Source: Sphagnum magellanicum (lineage: Eukaryota > Streptophyta > Sphagnopsida > Sphagnales > Sphagnaceae). From it: a stretch of 64,000 nucleotides of DNA. The DNA lies in NCBI GenBank assembly GCA_021904315.1, contig CM038910.1, forward strand, positions 26,174,256 through 26,238,255, given 5' to 3'. Under the pieces are notes generated by a model. That model ran no database searches, was not told the DNA's origin, and saw only the letters and a list, made by a program, of their open reading frames with translations. The position numbers and the translations under genes are program-made. Shown here in pieces: positions 13,932 through 26,921 of the stretch. Position 1 is the stretch's first letter. Each line of letters starts with the position of its first letter.

Positions 13932-14117
13932 TTTGAGCTTTGTTTGGTCTAAGAATGGCAATCCAATATTAATTATGTTTAGTGGGCGTTGTGTTTGAGC
14001 TTTGTTTGCTTCTTGAATAACAATTTAACCTTGATAAGGCTAATTGAATGTTGTGTTTGAGTTTTGTTTGCTATAGGAATGACAATTTAATCTCAATTAA
14101 GTTAAGCGGGTGCTATT
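13932..14117. repeat. 62-bp tandem repeat, three copies (copy A)
   Basis: Units begin with TTTGAGCTTTGTTTG at 13,932, 13,994 and 14,056, period 62 bp, diverged from one another. The same three-unit array is present in copy B from about 41,032. Confidence 0.8.
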
Positions 14118-14149
14118 GCATATCCAAAATCTCTCCAAAGAGTGAGCTT

Positions 14150-15050
14150 GACCTCCAACAGATGAAAACAGTCCATGATATTGAAGAATGTATAATGTTA
14201 ACAAAGAATAATGGAAAAATTATCCTGAAAGGTCAAGTGCTACTATATTGCACAACCATCTTGAGGTAATCAAGACTTCAATGCTTTATGGACTCCGAAG
14301 CAAAGCTCCTACCAAATAGAAAGCTGACCTCTACTAGAACCTCTTGGGAAATTTTTTGTCCAAATGGCATTGGTTTGGTCATGGTCACTAATGATGAAAA
14401 ATGATGTGTTTCATGCATTGGAACACACACTTCTCTATTACATTCTCGAGAGCCTTCAAATGTGGGGCAAGCTATTGTTGACAGGAACAAACAATCCACA
14501 AAAGAATGAAAAAGGAATGTGCAAAATATGTAATGGGATGACCAAAATGCTACATCAGGTGAATATTTAACCATTTCTTTGAGTGCATGACAAATTCAAA
14601 CAAACACAAAGCTTTTTACAATCTCAATTTGGTATTGAGTCTCTCAGTGTCACTCCAAATTCACATACAAGTAGAGCAAATGTTCAGAGTACCTTTCTTT
14701 ATTTAGGCATGATAAAAATGTAGCCTTCAAACCCTTATCAAGGAAGGTTCAGTTTGGCAGAAAAACTTGGAAAGAAAGAGCATCCCTTGGATTGAATCAG
14801 TACAGGACTACTTCTTGTGGATTGCAAGAGTTCAACATAAAGACCCAATTATCTATTTGGGTCCACACCCAATTCTCCTTAGAGAATGGTTGCATGAAGC
14901 TGAACTAGGAGAGGCAGGGGTGAAGAAGCTTGATTCCAACTCAGCAATTGAAAATGTATTGGAGACAAAGAAGAACCTCATGGAGTTTGTGAGTCTCCAT
15001 GCAAGACCGTGGTCACAAAAGCAATTACCTTCTTTCAGTTGAACTAGCTG
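14150..15050 (+). mobile_element. Possible LINE remnant (RT zinc-binding tail), copy A
   Basis: Around 14,515-14,590 the + strand reads CKIC, a spacer, then (after a frameshift) NHFFEC. This resembles the C-x2-C...H-x4-C zinc-binding module at the end of plant LINE reverse transcriptases. Surrounding frames are broken by stops and shifts. The resemblance is short and judged by eye. The same relic is in copy B. Confidence 0.3.
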
Positions 15051-16023
15051 GGGCTTCACAGCTCTTCTTAAACCCCCAACCCGTGTTTTTTTTTTCCAAG
15101 TTTTAGATATGGAAAGTTTGGTGGAATTTAATAAAATATTAGCAAATTTAGTCAAATTTACACTAGAAAAAAAAATAATTCCCAATTTCTTTGTCTAAAA
15201 ATGACAAAATTTCACCAAAAAATAAAGCACCATCCCCAGCTCAAAGGCAGATAGGCTAACATACTTGAGGAGCTAATATGAAAAAATATCAAGCACCCAA
15301 TGCTCACCGAGCTGGAGTTTCTCACATTTATTTTGCTCAAGTTCTTGCTTTTTTTTCCACACCAAGAAAAGGCAAGAACTTCAGGGAAAAAAGTCCCTTT
15401 TATTTGTCCATCCTTGACACCAAGGATATAGGTCAGTGTCTTCGTGTCAAGGATCACCCAACAAAAATGGGGAGCAACTTGATTGTACTTTGGCTGTTTG
15501 TCCTCACTACAAGATAGCTTGGGTTCCTAACAAGTATACATATGAGATTGATCAAAATTCACCCCTTGGGCTTTGGGCTACAAGATTAGATACTTTCTCT
15601 AAACAAGAGTACAGAAGGTGAATTTGTCGGCCACTCCTCACCAAGGACTGCAATAGGAGAAAACCCTTCAAACCCTTTTAGATTCAAACACCTTGGATAC
15701 CTGGTTTCCTAGTTCACCTGTCATAAACTTGCCAGCGGGCATTCTGTTTTGTGCACAAGGTAGGCCTTCATGGTAAGGCCTCCTACTAATATTGCAAGAG
15801 GGCCCACTGTACAAGCCCGCCTTGATAATTACTTCCAGTAATGCCATGCAACAGGACATTATAATCCAGACCTTGGGCTCCACAGGCCTCAGTTCACAAG
15901 GTACAATGCTCTATGGCCATAGCATTACCCTACACAAAAGTTTGCAATGAGAAAAACCTGATCCCCGAAGCTCCATGAGCTTTTTCACATGTAGCACCAA
16001 AACCCTGATCCTTGAAGCTACAC
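15051..16023. other. Intergenic DNA without recognised gene
   Basis: Only short open frames with no recognisable family; collinear with 42,180-43,145 of copy B. Nothing else is seen. Confidence 0.5.
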
Positions 16024-16900
16024 CAGGCCTCATAAAATTTGGCATTCTACAAAAAAAATTTGGCATTGGCCAAAAATAAAAACTCAAAGTTGCCAAAATT
16101 AAGTGGGTATAAGTAGTAGTAGTTGTAGTAGTAGTAGTAATAATAGGCAAATAATCTTTGGATAGTTGGCCTACTGAGTACTCCTTAAGAGAGGGAGGGA
16201 TCTTTTTAGGTGTAGGAATCCTCACTCTCCTATGCCTAGTGACCTATGTAAGCATAGGCCTTGAGAATAGGCCTACTCCTTAAGAGAGGGAGGGATTTTT
16301 AGGTGTACAAAATCTTGCTCTCCTAGCCTAGTGACCTATGTAAGCTTAGGCTTTGAGAATAGGCCTACTCCTTAAGAGAGGGAGGAATCTTTAGGTGTAC
16401 ACATCCTTGCTCTCCTATGCCTAGTGACCTATGTAAGCATAGGCCTTGAGAATAGGCCTACTCCTTATGAAAGGGAAGGATCTTTAGGTATACACATCCT
16501 TGCTCTCCTATGCCTAGTGACCTATGTAAGCATAGGCCTTGAGAATAGGCCTACTCCTTAAGAGAGGGAGGGACCTTTAGGTGTACACATCCTTGCTCTC
16601 CTATGCCTAGTGACCTATGTAAGCTTAGGTCCATAATAGTATTTCCCTCATGGTTTATGATGCTCATGATGAAGGCCATTCCCAAAATGTCACGCCGGAT
16701 TCAACCTCACCCTAGGACTTAAAGGCCCTTTTCAAATGTCAAAACGCTGCAAACGATGGCGGCAACCCTTGAAATTCACTTTCTCACGTTAAAATACACA
16801 CACTGCCAATTTTGCCAAAATTACCCAAAGAAAGTTGCCAAAATTAAATTAATTTTGGCAAAGTTGGCATTTGCCACAAACTATGAGGTCTGAGCTACAC
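16016..16900. mobile_element. Non-autonomous hAT-type transposon with 8-bp target duplication
   Basis: The element spans 16,024-16,892 (869 bp) and is flanked by perfect 8-bp direct repeats AGCTACAC (16,016-16,023 and 16,893-16,900). Its ends are inverted repeats: CAGGCCTCATA on the left, CAGACCTCATA on the right read inward, one mismatch in 11. Subterminal TTTGGCA/TTGCCAAA motifs recur at both ends. There is no transposase frame. An 8-bp target duplication and CAG-type ends fit the hAT superfamily. Copy B has the empty site with one AGCTACAC at 43,138-43,145, so insertion followed duplication. Confidence 0.88.
16168..16632. repeat. 93-bp minisatellite inside the hAT element
   Basis: About five tandem units are marked by GAATAGGCCTACTCCTTA at 16,264, 16,357, 16,450 and 16,543, an exact 93-bp period. 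A partial unit precedes them. A short AGT/TAG trinucleotide run lies just before, at about 16,115-16,147. Confidence 0.9.
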
Positions 16901-19000
16901 ACATCTTATTAACAGATGTCTGAAGACCAGCACCACCCATGTACTAGAGAAGAGGCATAGAAAGCCAATTCATGAATTTTATTTGGTAGTAGGCAAGTCA
17001 TTCAAAATCAAATGCAGGTAGTGACTCGAGAGCAGATAGGTTGCTAACTGAAGAAAAATTATTTGTCAGAATCAGCCTCAGCAGCCAATTCTGAGTTCAA
17101 AATACTAGCTGCAGGAGAGCTGAATAAGCCACCCCTGCTTGTTGATGTCCTATTGAGATATACAAGTGCACATAAATCTTCTTCATGTTTAATGTACCGG
17201 ACTGAAGATCCCACCCCTGCTCGAAGTGGGTGCATTTCAAATTTGTTGATGTCTCATTGAGATATACAAGCGTACCTAAATCTTTTTCATGTTTAATGTA
17301 ACTGACTAAAGATCATCACCAAATTTTGGAAAAACATTGTGGGAGCATTAACTCACATTCATCACATGCAAATGGCCTCATCTTATGCCACCACCTGCAT
17401 TGAAATTGCAAATAATGAGAAAAAAATCCAAAGAACCACCAATGTTATGTAATCAAAGCCTACTAAATAACAAATACAAGGACCACAAGGACTAGGTAGG
17501 AGCCATTAGCTAATCTGCCCAAAATTATCCTCTGTCATGAGAGCAAGCTTAACCACTCAGCTTACCCACTCATGTGCTTCCCATGACCTAATTTAGAGAC
17601 TGCTCCCCATGCTCCGTGCACTCATAAATTTGGCTCACATCTTGTACTTCAAACAACACACTTTGTGTACTAACACCACACTTTTAGGATGTTTCTTTTC
17701 TTTTGAAGCTGTGGGTGGGATGCAAGGAATGGAGAGGTACATTATTTTTCTTTTTGCGCATGTAATAAAAAATTTGTTAGTTTCATAACGAAACCTTCTT
17801 CAACTACCCCCGCATGTGGCATTCTGTGCATGGTGGGTGTTCAATTTCACAAAATTGGGGGGAACCCTGGTGGTAGCCAATAGTTCATAACCCATTAGCC
17901 ACCCAATTTCTGATGGGTTATGTATAGATTTGATTGACTGTGTATTTTGATGAGCTCAAAAAAAAAGCTTGGAAAACATGAAAGTGAGGTGAAAGAGTAG
18001 GTTGAAGAAAGCCCACATGGTTGGAAGGAGGCAATGGAAGAATTAAGATGTGAATGGAGAACCTAGGATTGTGAGAAATGAACCGTAATGAATAACATCC
18101 TTGTCTTATGACCAAATATTATTTAAAGGAAACGGCTACTCTCTACTCTTGATCACATAGGTTTCTAGAGGCCTGAAGAAGCTCAGAATGAGACCACTGC
18201 AAGTATTACCACCCAACTTTAGACGAACTCATATTGCTTGCATCTTTTGCAGCACTACCAAACAAATGTCAACTAAAGAAAGCCCACTAAACATCTGTAC
18301 TGAGAAATAATTTGTTAGTGCATTTGACATATGTTGAAGATTAACTAACCCAATTCAAGTGTGAAATCTATCAGCTTGCTTACACATGAAAAAATAGAAA
18401 ATAAATTGCTATGCACAACACAAAAACTTTGCAAAATTTCACAACTATCATCTTTCACACAAGAATTTTTCAAAAACCTCATTAGCGACACACACCAGCC
18501 TACAAATCTCCACTTTAAACTAGTGTAACAAGAATATAAGCAACCTCACCCTGCATGGGAATGCTGTCAAAAGGTGTGAGCAAATCTTCTTGGGTCTAGC
18601 CACACATAAACTAAACTTTCAACGTTGGCATTTGCTAGTTAATAAATTTTCAGTTCACACACCATTGGGGGAAAATAAAAAGCACAAGACAAATGCACAA
18701 AACAAAAAACTGTTGCATCTCTACACCACCACCACACTTAGTGGAGCTAATGCACAAAACAAAATACTCTTTTCCACATACACTGCCACACTAAGTCAAG
18801 CTAACGCTCAATGGATCAAGAGCTTGAGCAAAGAGCTGTGGGATATTAAACTTCCCTTATGTTCTTGATGATCTTATGGCTTTTGAGTCGTGAGAAAGTC
18901 TAGGGATTGGGTGACTCTAAAAAAGTCATCAGGCCTAATTTTGGGCCCAAAATCAGACTCAAAATCTGGTAAGGTTCCAATTAATTTTTTTGGCAGCACA
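16901..19000. other. Intergenic DNA of copy A with a 104-bp direct repeat
   Basis: No gene is supported. Two diverged copies of a 104-bp unit start with GTTGATGTC at 17,141 and 17,245. The same pair is at about 43,386-43,590 in copy B. Confidence 0.5.
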
Positions 19001-19177
19001 ATGACTTGGAACCAGCCAGAAAAATTGCATGTTCAGGTCCAGTTCTATAATTTGAGCCAAATAATTGGCGTTTGGACAAGCCCATTGGAAGGGTTGAGGG
19101 TTCGCCTGGGTAACGTTACCTTGACGTGGTTGTGGCGTTGGACTGATAAGACTGCACTTAATTTTAATGAAAAATAA
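19001..19177 (+). pseudogene. Orphan HKT 5' fragment at the end of copy A
   Basis: From the ATG at 19,001 the frame is homologous to the start of the HKT frame at 45,546. Forty-seven residues align (both end in WLWRW) until homology breaks at 19,141. It then reads a few unrelated residues to a stop. The transporter core is absent, so it cannot encode a channel. It is best read as the piece of the HKT 5' end captured in the duplicated unit. If the true HKT start lies elsewhere, it is simply duplicated non-coding DNA. Confidence 0.5.
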
Positions 19178-22100
19178 CATTTAAGCAATGGCATCTCTGG
19201 GAACCATGGCAGCATTTCCCTCCTTTATGAAGTAGACCATAAGTGGTCATTTTCACCTGCCCCAACTCGTGCTTCAAAGACTTTGAATGGCCAGAGGTTA
19301 CCACAATGTAGAGTACTGTGTGACAATCACAGCCTGGGTTCGCTGCTGAGATGGACATCTTCCAGAATTCCAAACTCAGACCAATGCGGTGAGCACTCAA
19401 TGAACTTATCAAGGTTTTCTTCAGTCTTGTGACACTGGATCCAAACATAAACATTGCATGTGTAACTGGGTGCTTGGAGATGGTTCACTACCTGATGGGT
19501 TTTGACCATGGGAACCTGAAGCTGAAGGAAAGATCTTGCTCTTTCCAACAGTTTCACTATTCCTCAGCTTGCATTTCTGTGATCAAGCTCTTAGCTCCTC
19601 ACTTGAATTCTCTTGCTTTCAATAATACCAAGGTTGCGTGTGTTCACTAATAACAGGGCATCTTCTGTCACCACACTGACCAACTCATCAATGGACCGAG
19701 CAAATGCTATCTGGCCACATGATCCGTGCCTATCTCCCGAATTTCCAATGTCCCCAACAATATTTTTTATCCACAAGCCCAACTTTGTCAAACAATGGGT
19801 AGAAGAACATTTCTGGAATTTCTGGTTCAAAAGTCACAGGTGCCCAGGATTGAGTGTCTGCCTAGGAATCTGAGAAGTTGTTGAGACTCTGTTCCATAGT
19901 GTACATCCAGACAAGGGAGTTTTCCCTTTTTATGATATGTCTCTTGCCCTTCAGATAATAGCATGAGACTGCCATTGGGTTTCTCATGTGATGATACCCT
20001 GGCACCTACAGACCCAACTTAACAAGAACAATGAAGCTAGCTATCATGCTACTGCACTTCAGTTGCAATCTCACTTGGGTTTGAAAGTTGGAGTGAACTT
20101 CAGAATGCTGTCACTTCTGAATTGACATGAACATTACTTTCATAACATTGTTTTGTGCTAGGCTCAGGCTCTCTCCATGTATTCCTGGAATCTCATTACT
20201 GTTGGTGCAATTCACTGGACCAAAACTGTGAAAATATCACTCTCTTGAGGACATTGCAAGGCTCCAGTTTCTCTATAGCTGGCAACCTTATAGCTTGGGC
20301 AACTTTTCCACCCCCTAAAGCTGTTGTCTACTGTTGGAAATTATGTCTCCAACAGTTCCACATATTTCCTTTGTCCCCTCCCCAGTCCTCACCCCCTGTC
20401 CCTCCTTGATTGTAGTTCTCTGCATTGGATGCTTGTATGGGTGTGTGTCTCTTGCGGTGGTGTGATTTTGATTTTTGCAACCCTGCTAGCTAAAGATTTC
20501 ATCTGTATTTCTGAGAAAACACTGAGAAATAATTGTGCGCAACTGTCCTGGAATACAGAGGCTGCAAAATATCACAGGCCCAATGTTGATTTATGCAATT
20601 GCAAATTGCCTTTGGAACCCTGGCAGGGAAAGGAGCTCTCAGATCCACTACATATTAGTAACTCACAAAATTGGCCCCCAATCTTCTGCCCCCTCCTAAC
20701 TATTGTGTAGAGATATCACAAAACTCTGTAATCCAAAGCACCCTCTATAAATGCCTACTCTGTACTCTGTACATCAACCTATCGCAAATTGGTGCAAATA
20801 TGCAATCACGCAATATTCTGTCACATACAGGGAATTGATCTCAGAAATCCAGCAATTACAGTTTAAGCAAATGTGGAACTCTTTTACTTTCTTTTAGAGC
20901 ATCCCCAGCAGCTTCTGTATTTCTGCTTGCTCCAATATCTCCAGATCCAAGATACAATCATAAATTTATCTCCTCCTGAGTCCTCACTCTTCACCCATTC
21001 CAGTGAAAAGACTTGATGTTTGAGTGAGCTTGGAAGAAAAAACATGAAAGGCACTTAAACAAGCATGCTTATGTATCTGCATTTCAATTGAAAAAGTCTC
21101 TACTTTCCCGACACCCTGCTCTCTCATAATTGTCCTCTTCTGCCCAAAGTTCAATCAAGGTTTGGAGTCTCATTTACAATCTACATAAATCTTTGACACT
21201 CCATTGTGCAGTGTTGGACAATGCTGAGCTATTTGTAATGCTTTCCTGGATTCTCATTTGATGGAGAAAAGGGCTTCTTGCTGGCTGGTGTGACCCAGCA
21301 CCTACAGGGGAGATCTTTCTTTGTATGTCTGAACTGAAATGCACACCACATACAAAAACTACCTAAAAATTGGTAATTTGTTCCATTTGACCTCAATTTA
21401 TTTTTGATAATTATTTTGATTTGGTGTTAATGAAAAATACTGAAATTTAGTGTGGATTTAAGGTTGGCTCCCTAACATAAAACTATAAGACCTTAAGTGT
21501 ATGTTATATGAGGATTTGGTCATTGGATTGTAATGTTAAACTCAAGTCAAAACTCCAAACCTCTTAATGTAAGTTCAAAGTTTAAGGGATATGGCAACAT
21601 CACCAACACAGTTCTACACATTTTGTGCATGAGAAATTAATCCAAAATGGAAAATTAATGCTTCATAAAACTTTAAGCCTATTCAATCAATTCTTTTCAA
21701 TTTAAAGAGTAATTTCCCAAAGGAAAAGAAAAACATTTCTTGATAATGTTGCACAATTTATATTATTATTTTCTACATAGTTTGTAATTGAATGATATAT
21801 GTTTTCAGATGTGGGAAGTGCAAATTATGACATTTATTATTCACTCATCAAAGTACTAGTTTACTTGATTCACATGATCCATGTCATGGTTTCGTAAAAC
21901 TTGTGTGAGTTCCTTCATTTATTTTTTCATTCTTTCGCCTTGTCTCTTTCCTCTAAGAATGGTTATAAGGATTCTTTTTCCTCCTCCAATTACTTATGTA
22001 GCAATGGTAATGTTTTTGGAGTAGCTGAAGCCATGGAAACTGGACCCTTGGGTAAAATTTGAGGTTAATTAAAGTTATCCTTAAAATAACCCTGTGTCAC

Positions 22101-23512
22101 ATTGAATTTTTTTTCATCCTTAAATATTAGTCATCCAAAAAGAAAAAACCCAGATTCAAACAAAGATGAATATTTTTTGATAAAGGAAGGTGAAGAGCAA
22201 TAGTTTTTTCATGAACGACCATTTATTCCACTACATTCACAGCAATATAACTAGAATAAAATGAATTAACTCAACTTAAAACTCATTTTTACCTCCAACC
22301 TATTGAGAAAAGGGAGTTTCAAGCTTTGCTTATTACCAATGTATTTTCTTTTGTTATTACGTGTTGATCTCAACCTAAGTTCTCCGCCTCAATGGGAAAA
22401 CTGCTACTCTTCACCTGGAGTCCTCTTTCTTGTGTGGATATCTTTATTATCAACTCAGTTTTGAACTCAATTTGTAAATGGCATTCCAACTAGCCAAACA
22501 TGAGTTGTGCCTCAAAAAGAAGGATAACAATTTGTGAGAGAGGATTCTTCAAACAATATGCAATCCAGGGTCACTTCTTGACTCACTTGAAGTTGAAAAT
22601 GTCACATGCTTCTTGCAAAAGTGTCACAAAGAGATGAGAGGCCAACTTTTGAGGGTAAATGTAGGCTATGGCATGAAGAACCACGAAAACTTCCATTACC
22701 CGTACCTGTATGTGGGCCTCTTCCAAGCTCTATCACATCCAACATACAGTGTTGATCCCCAACCCATACACATGAGAAATTGAACAGCTTAAGGTGAGAG
22801 ATTATTTTAAATGCAACCACTTGATTGGCAGTCACTACAGTACACCAATCAACAGTGGTCATTTTTGTGTATAGCGGATTTGAAATAGCACTATTGTGTG
22901 CACATTTACTAAACCAAAACCTAATTTTACCCTATCTAAAGACTATTCTTCAACCAAAGTGCAGTTTGCAGGCTTGTTTATTGTGTTTGTGATGCTGCTC
23001 TTAATGTAAAACTGATTCACTGTATCCCTCAACTTTAACAGATTTTGGAAATTTATGTTCTCACTTTCTTTTCATGCAAAATAATTATTGGTTGCTTTTG
23101 GTGACGTGCAGAAAGATGAGGAGGCCTTACCATGAAAGCACTTTGTCTACCAATCAGTTCTTCTGAAGGTCACTTCAAAATTTTCTCTTTTCTTCCTTCA
23201 CATAGCTACAAAGGCAGAACGTTTTAGGGAAGTATCTTTGAACCTTTCCTTGAAAAGGGCCTTTTCAAATATTTATATATTTTTTGATCAGGCATTTGCA
23301 AATCTATAATGCAAATGCTCTTTTTCTTTGTTTTTTACATACACCTATAGTGAGCACGATTTCCCTCCCACTCCTAAAGACTAGCCCCTTCAGGAGTAGA
23401 TGTACCATTCGGGGCGCTCTGGAGGAAGGATATTCACACCTATGAGCTGCCGTGCAAATACACTAGAAAACTTCTCAAAGTGCTTTCTGACTACCCACAT
23501 TGCACACTTGAA
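19178..23512. other. Spacer between the two copies, no gene recognised
   Basis: The sequence has no counterpart elsewhere in the window. Open frames are short and show no family motif. It may be the left part of the duplicated unit, whose partner would lie upstream of position 1. Confidence 0.5.
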
Positions 23513-23775
23513 ATTCTGACCAAGCTCTCAGGAACCCACCAATAATACTTGATTGACATTCTGACCAAGGTCTCCACAACCCACCAATAATACTTGATTG
23601 ACATTCTGACCAAGCTCTTAAGAACCCACCAATAATACTTGATTGACACTCTCACCAAGCTCTTAAGAACCCACCAATAATACTTGATTGACATTCTGAC
23701 CAAGCTCTGCACAACCCACCAATAATACTTGATTAACATTCTGGCCAAGATCTCCACAACCCACCAACAACACTT
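23513..23775. repeat. 45-bp minisatellite, about six units
   Basis: ATTCTGACCAAGCTCT-type unit starts fall at 23,513, 23,558, 23,603, 23,648, 23,693 and 23,738, an exact 45-bp period. Each unit contains AACCCACCAATAATACTTGA. Because 45 is divisible by 3, the minus strand stays open and gives a repetitive pseudo-protein. Confidence 0.92.
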
Positions 23776-24110
23776 GAAGCCCTGGTACAAGGTAGAAGGA
23801 GTATTGACACATCTTACATCGCATCAAGTGAAATTAAAGCTCAAGGACATGGGATTTATTTGAATAAGAGCTGTCAACAACCCACCGATAATACTTGAAG
23901 CCCTGGTACAAGGCAGAGGGAGTATTGACACACCTTACATCGCATCAAGTGAAATTAAAGCTCAAGGACATGGGATTTATTTGAATAAGAGCTGTCAACA
24001 ATCCACCGATAATACTTGAAGCCCTGGTACAAGGCAGAGGGAGTATTGACACACCTTACATCGCATCAAGTGAAATTAAAGCTCAAGGACATGGGATTTA
24101 TTTGAATAAG
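23776..24110. repeat. 121-bp tandem repeat, about three units
   Basis: GAAGCCCTGGTACAAGG recurs at 23,776, 23,897 and 24,018 (period 121 bp). Each full unit ends in AACCCACCGATAATACTT, a variant of the core of the adjacent 45-bp unit. The longer unit therefore seems to have grown out of the shorter array. Confidence 0.9.
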
Positions 24111-25665
24111 GGTCCACATGATGCAGGGCTGTGCGAGTGTGGGGCATGACACTAGTAGAGCCTGCGGTGAAGGAAAACGCGTTTCAAGCTGTCTTTTCTT
24201 TTATCCCATGATACCCTCCAAGTATGATGGGGAAGAACAAAATATATATGAGGGGGGGCTGGGGGGCAGGGTGTGCATTTCAAAAAACAGAATGCCCAAC
24301 AGAGGGGCATTCTGCTTTTTCAAACACCTACCACACAGTGGAGGAAAGAATATAATGGTAACATACCATCTAATCACACTAAAAAATAATCAAAGAAGGT
24401 CTTTAATGTTTAAATGGGTTCAGAAGTTGGAAAGCACCTCCTCAAGCATGTGTTATATGCATTGACTAAGCTGTCCTTGTGATTGTCTTCACCATGCAGT
24501 GAAAAATCCTCCTTTGCGGATCCTCTCTTTGGACTTGCTTAGCTTTCTTCTTAATGCATCCTTGCTTTGTATGTGGCTCTCTTTCCTCACAAGGGATTTG
24601 TTTCATTCAAGCCAACAATAAAATGAATTACCTTTTCAGTCACCATGATCCTTGGTTAATAATAGAGGAAGGGCCCTCAATAGGGGAAAAAAGAGCATTC
24701 TCAAGTCTGTTGTACCTTCGGAGGGAAAAGAAGGCCTTTACTTGGTAGAGTTTCCTTCTTTCTTGCATGGTTTGGAAAAAAAATGTTTACTTATTTTTTT
24801 ACGTTGGGAGGCTTCAACTATTTCAGAGCATGCAATCAAGGGTTCACCTTAATTGACTGTGCAAATCTCAATTCTTTCACAATAGATTCCAGCTTGCCAA
24901 AGTTGTGTGGGAATGCAAATAGAAGAACTCGAAGAATTATATTCAGCTGACAGTCATTATGAAAATAATGACAAAGTGACCTACTCCTTGATAAGAGTGG
25001 ACCTAATCTTGGAAATGTTACATATCACATCTTCATAAAATGTTTATTTTCTGCCTATTTTTTATGTGTGTAGAATAATTTTGTACTTTACAATGTGTTT
25101 TACCATTTGAGAAAATGCATGGTGAATATTTCCTTATGGTTCATGCCATACAAATATCTCTTGATGAAGTAATGTATGTGCAATGTATTCAGTGTGTCTG
25201 TACATATGTGAATGAGAGTAAATCTTATACACAATCATTTGTGGAGTTTCTGTGCATGTGCATAAAGGACCCATTGTCATAAGTCTAGATAAATACCCCA
25301 AAAAAATTACACTGTTCAAAAAAAGATTGAACCAAACATTTTTATTTTCTTAATCACTATGGTTGTATGTTAACAATAACATCACTCAGCTTCTAGCCAT
25401 GATCCACTCATAATATATTGGTAGGTGCTCAGTTCAATTTGCAGTCAATAATTGTTGTCACACAAGTATCGCATAGCTAGTAAAATTTGTAGTAGTCTTC
25501 AATTAGGCTATAGGAAGTATATCTTGGTTAAGTTAGCACTTCTTGTTAGGCCCTCTTTTTATTTCGAAGAAAGAGCTAGGCCCTATTGTTGGTGCCCTCC
25601 AATTTTTCATTTCTCTTTTCCCACCTCATCCCAAGAGAGTTTTTGTACATATGATATCTAATTTA

Positions 25666-26649
25666 TTAAGTTAAAGTGAGGATGATTTGATAACAATAAA
25701 AAATTTTGAGGTTACATTCCCTATGGATATGGGGGGCTAAACCATAAAGTTCAAATGTTTCATTTAAAACGCCTTTTAGAACATTACGTGGAATAATCAA
25801 ATAAAGTAAACCATGATCCAATAAAAAATCAAAAACTTCAAAATCATCAGGTATTTTTTGACATAATGTATGTTCAATCATTCTTTTACCTACAAATTCA
25901 ATATATGCTTTGGGTTCGACAATGGTGATATCCCTTGACATACTAAAATTAGTAATAACTCCGCCTATTGTAGGATATGTAAGAATAACTATATATAATT
26001 TTATTTTTTAAGCTTGATGAATTTGTAAGACAGAAAAAATTTTAGCCATTTGCATTAAACTCAAAGTCCCTTGCTACATACGTACTCCTCAAGACGAACA
26101 CATAATAATTAATGACATAGATTTTTTGGTAGCATATTTAGCAAGACCAGTAATTTTCTCACCCAATATAGAACCCATACTACCTCCCATAAATTGGAAA
26201 TCCATAATTCCAAGAGCAATAGGAATCTCATTTAATTTTCATGTACCCATTTGAATAACATTAGTCAAACCCTTTTTTTTTTGATAAAAAAATACAATTT
26301 TTGTCCGAATCTTCATGAGAAAATTTGAGAACATCTCAAACAATCATATTTTCATCCATAGGATGCCAAGTCCCATGATCAATTAAAAGTTCAATTCTTT
26401 CTATACTATTCATTTGCACTTGATATTCACACTCTTCACAAATACGTTTGTTTTGTTTCAAAAATCTGACATAAAACATGTTCTCACAATTCTCACATTA
26501 AATCCATAATCCTTAGTAGTATCAATTTTAATATATTTGTCTCTTTTTTTCTCTCTAAGAATATAACCCTTAGTAGTTTTTTTAATGAGGGCTTTGATTA
26601 ATCCACCAAATTGATGTTTATCTTCAAACCAATTCATCAAAAACATAAA
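25666..26649 (-). pseudogene. accD: accD pseudogene (plastid acetyl-CoA carboxylase beta subunit)
   Basis: Near full length but broken. The N-terminal part (26,646 downward) reads MNWFEDKHQFGGLI and KGYILREKKRDKYIKIDTTK, typical of bryophyte-type AccD. The middle, in shifted frames, reads [19 protein letters not shown] and [16 protein letters not shown], the carboxyltransferase core. The C-terminal part reads [16 protein letters not shown]. In the plastid, AccD is the carboxyltransferase beta subunit for fatty-acid synthesis. Here there are several stops and frameshifts, including one at a T-run near 26,271-26,280, so it is not functional. Confidence 0.9.
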
Positions 26650-26921
26650 CCTCTCATTTTATTTTTCATTTTCCTCTGCAATTGACTACAAAATTTGGAT
26701 ATGCGAAGGATGAAAAAAGAGGAAGATGAAAAATTAGATTTAAATTTTTTTTATTTAAATAAAACTTGATTCTTAATTCCATTTGTCAAATTGGGATTAA
26801 CTCCTCCCATTGATTTTATAATAGATCCTTCTTTTCTATTAAAACAATTCACAATTAGAAAAAAAAAAAGATAAAAGGGACTTAGATAGAAGATCAAAAT
26901 ATATTCCATTTTTTTTTCAAT

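Larger units (their letters stand above)
1..19141. repeat. Segmental duplication, copy A (right part)
   Basis: This block aligns collinearly with 24,429-45,687: same gene, same intron positions, same intergenic repeats. Position 1 corresponds to 24,429, so the left edge of the copy lies outside the window. Homology ends at 19,141 after GTGGCGTTGG, which matches 45,687 in copy B. Indels separate the copies: an 869-bp transposon only here, a 2.8-kb insert containing plastid DNA only in copy B, a block of about 185 bp near 1,270-1,455 only here, and about 300 bp only in copy B. Intergenic identity looks like 90-95 % by eye. Confidence 0.95.

Noticed and set aside
20324-20710. 128-codon + strand frame in the spacer
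   Set aside because: No recognisable domain, unusual composition, and no splice or neighbour support.
23491-23790. 99-codon minus-strand frame with a striking 15-residue repeat
   Set aside because: It is the translation of the 45-bp minisatellite, whose period is a multiple of 3. No gene context.
16168-24110. CRISPR-like arrays
   Set aside because: The repeats are head-to-tail tandem units without unique spacers, in a eukaryotic genome.
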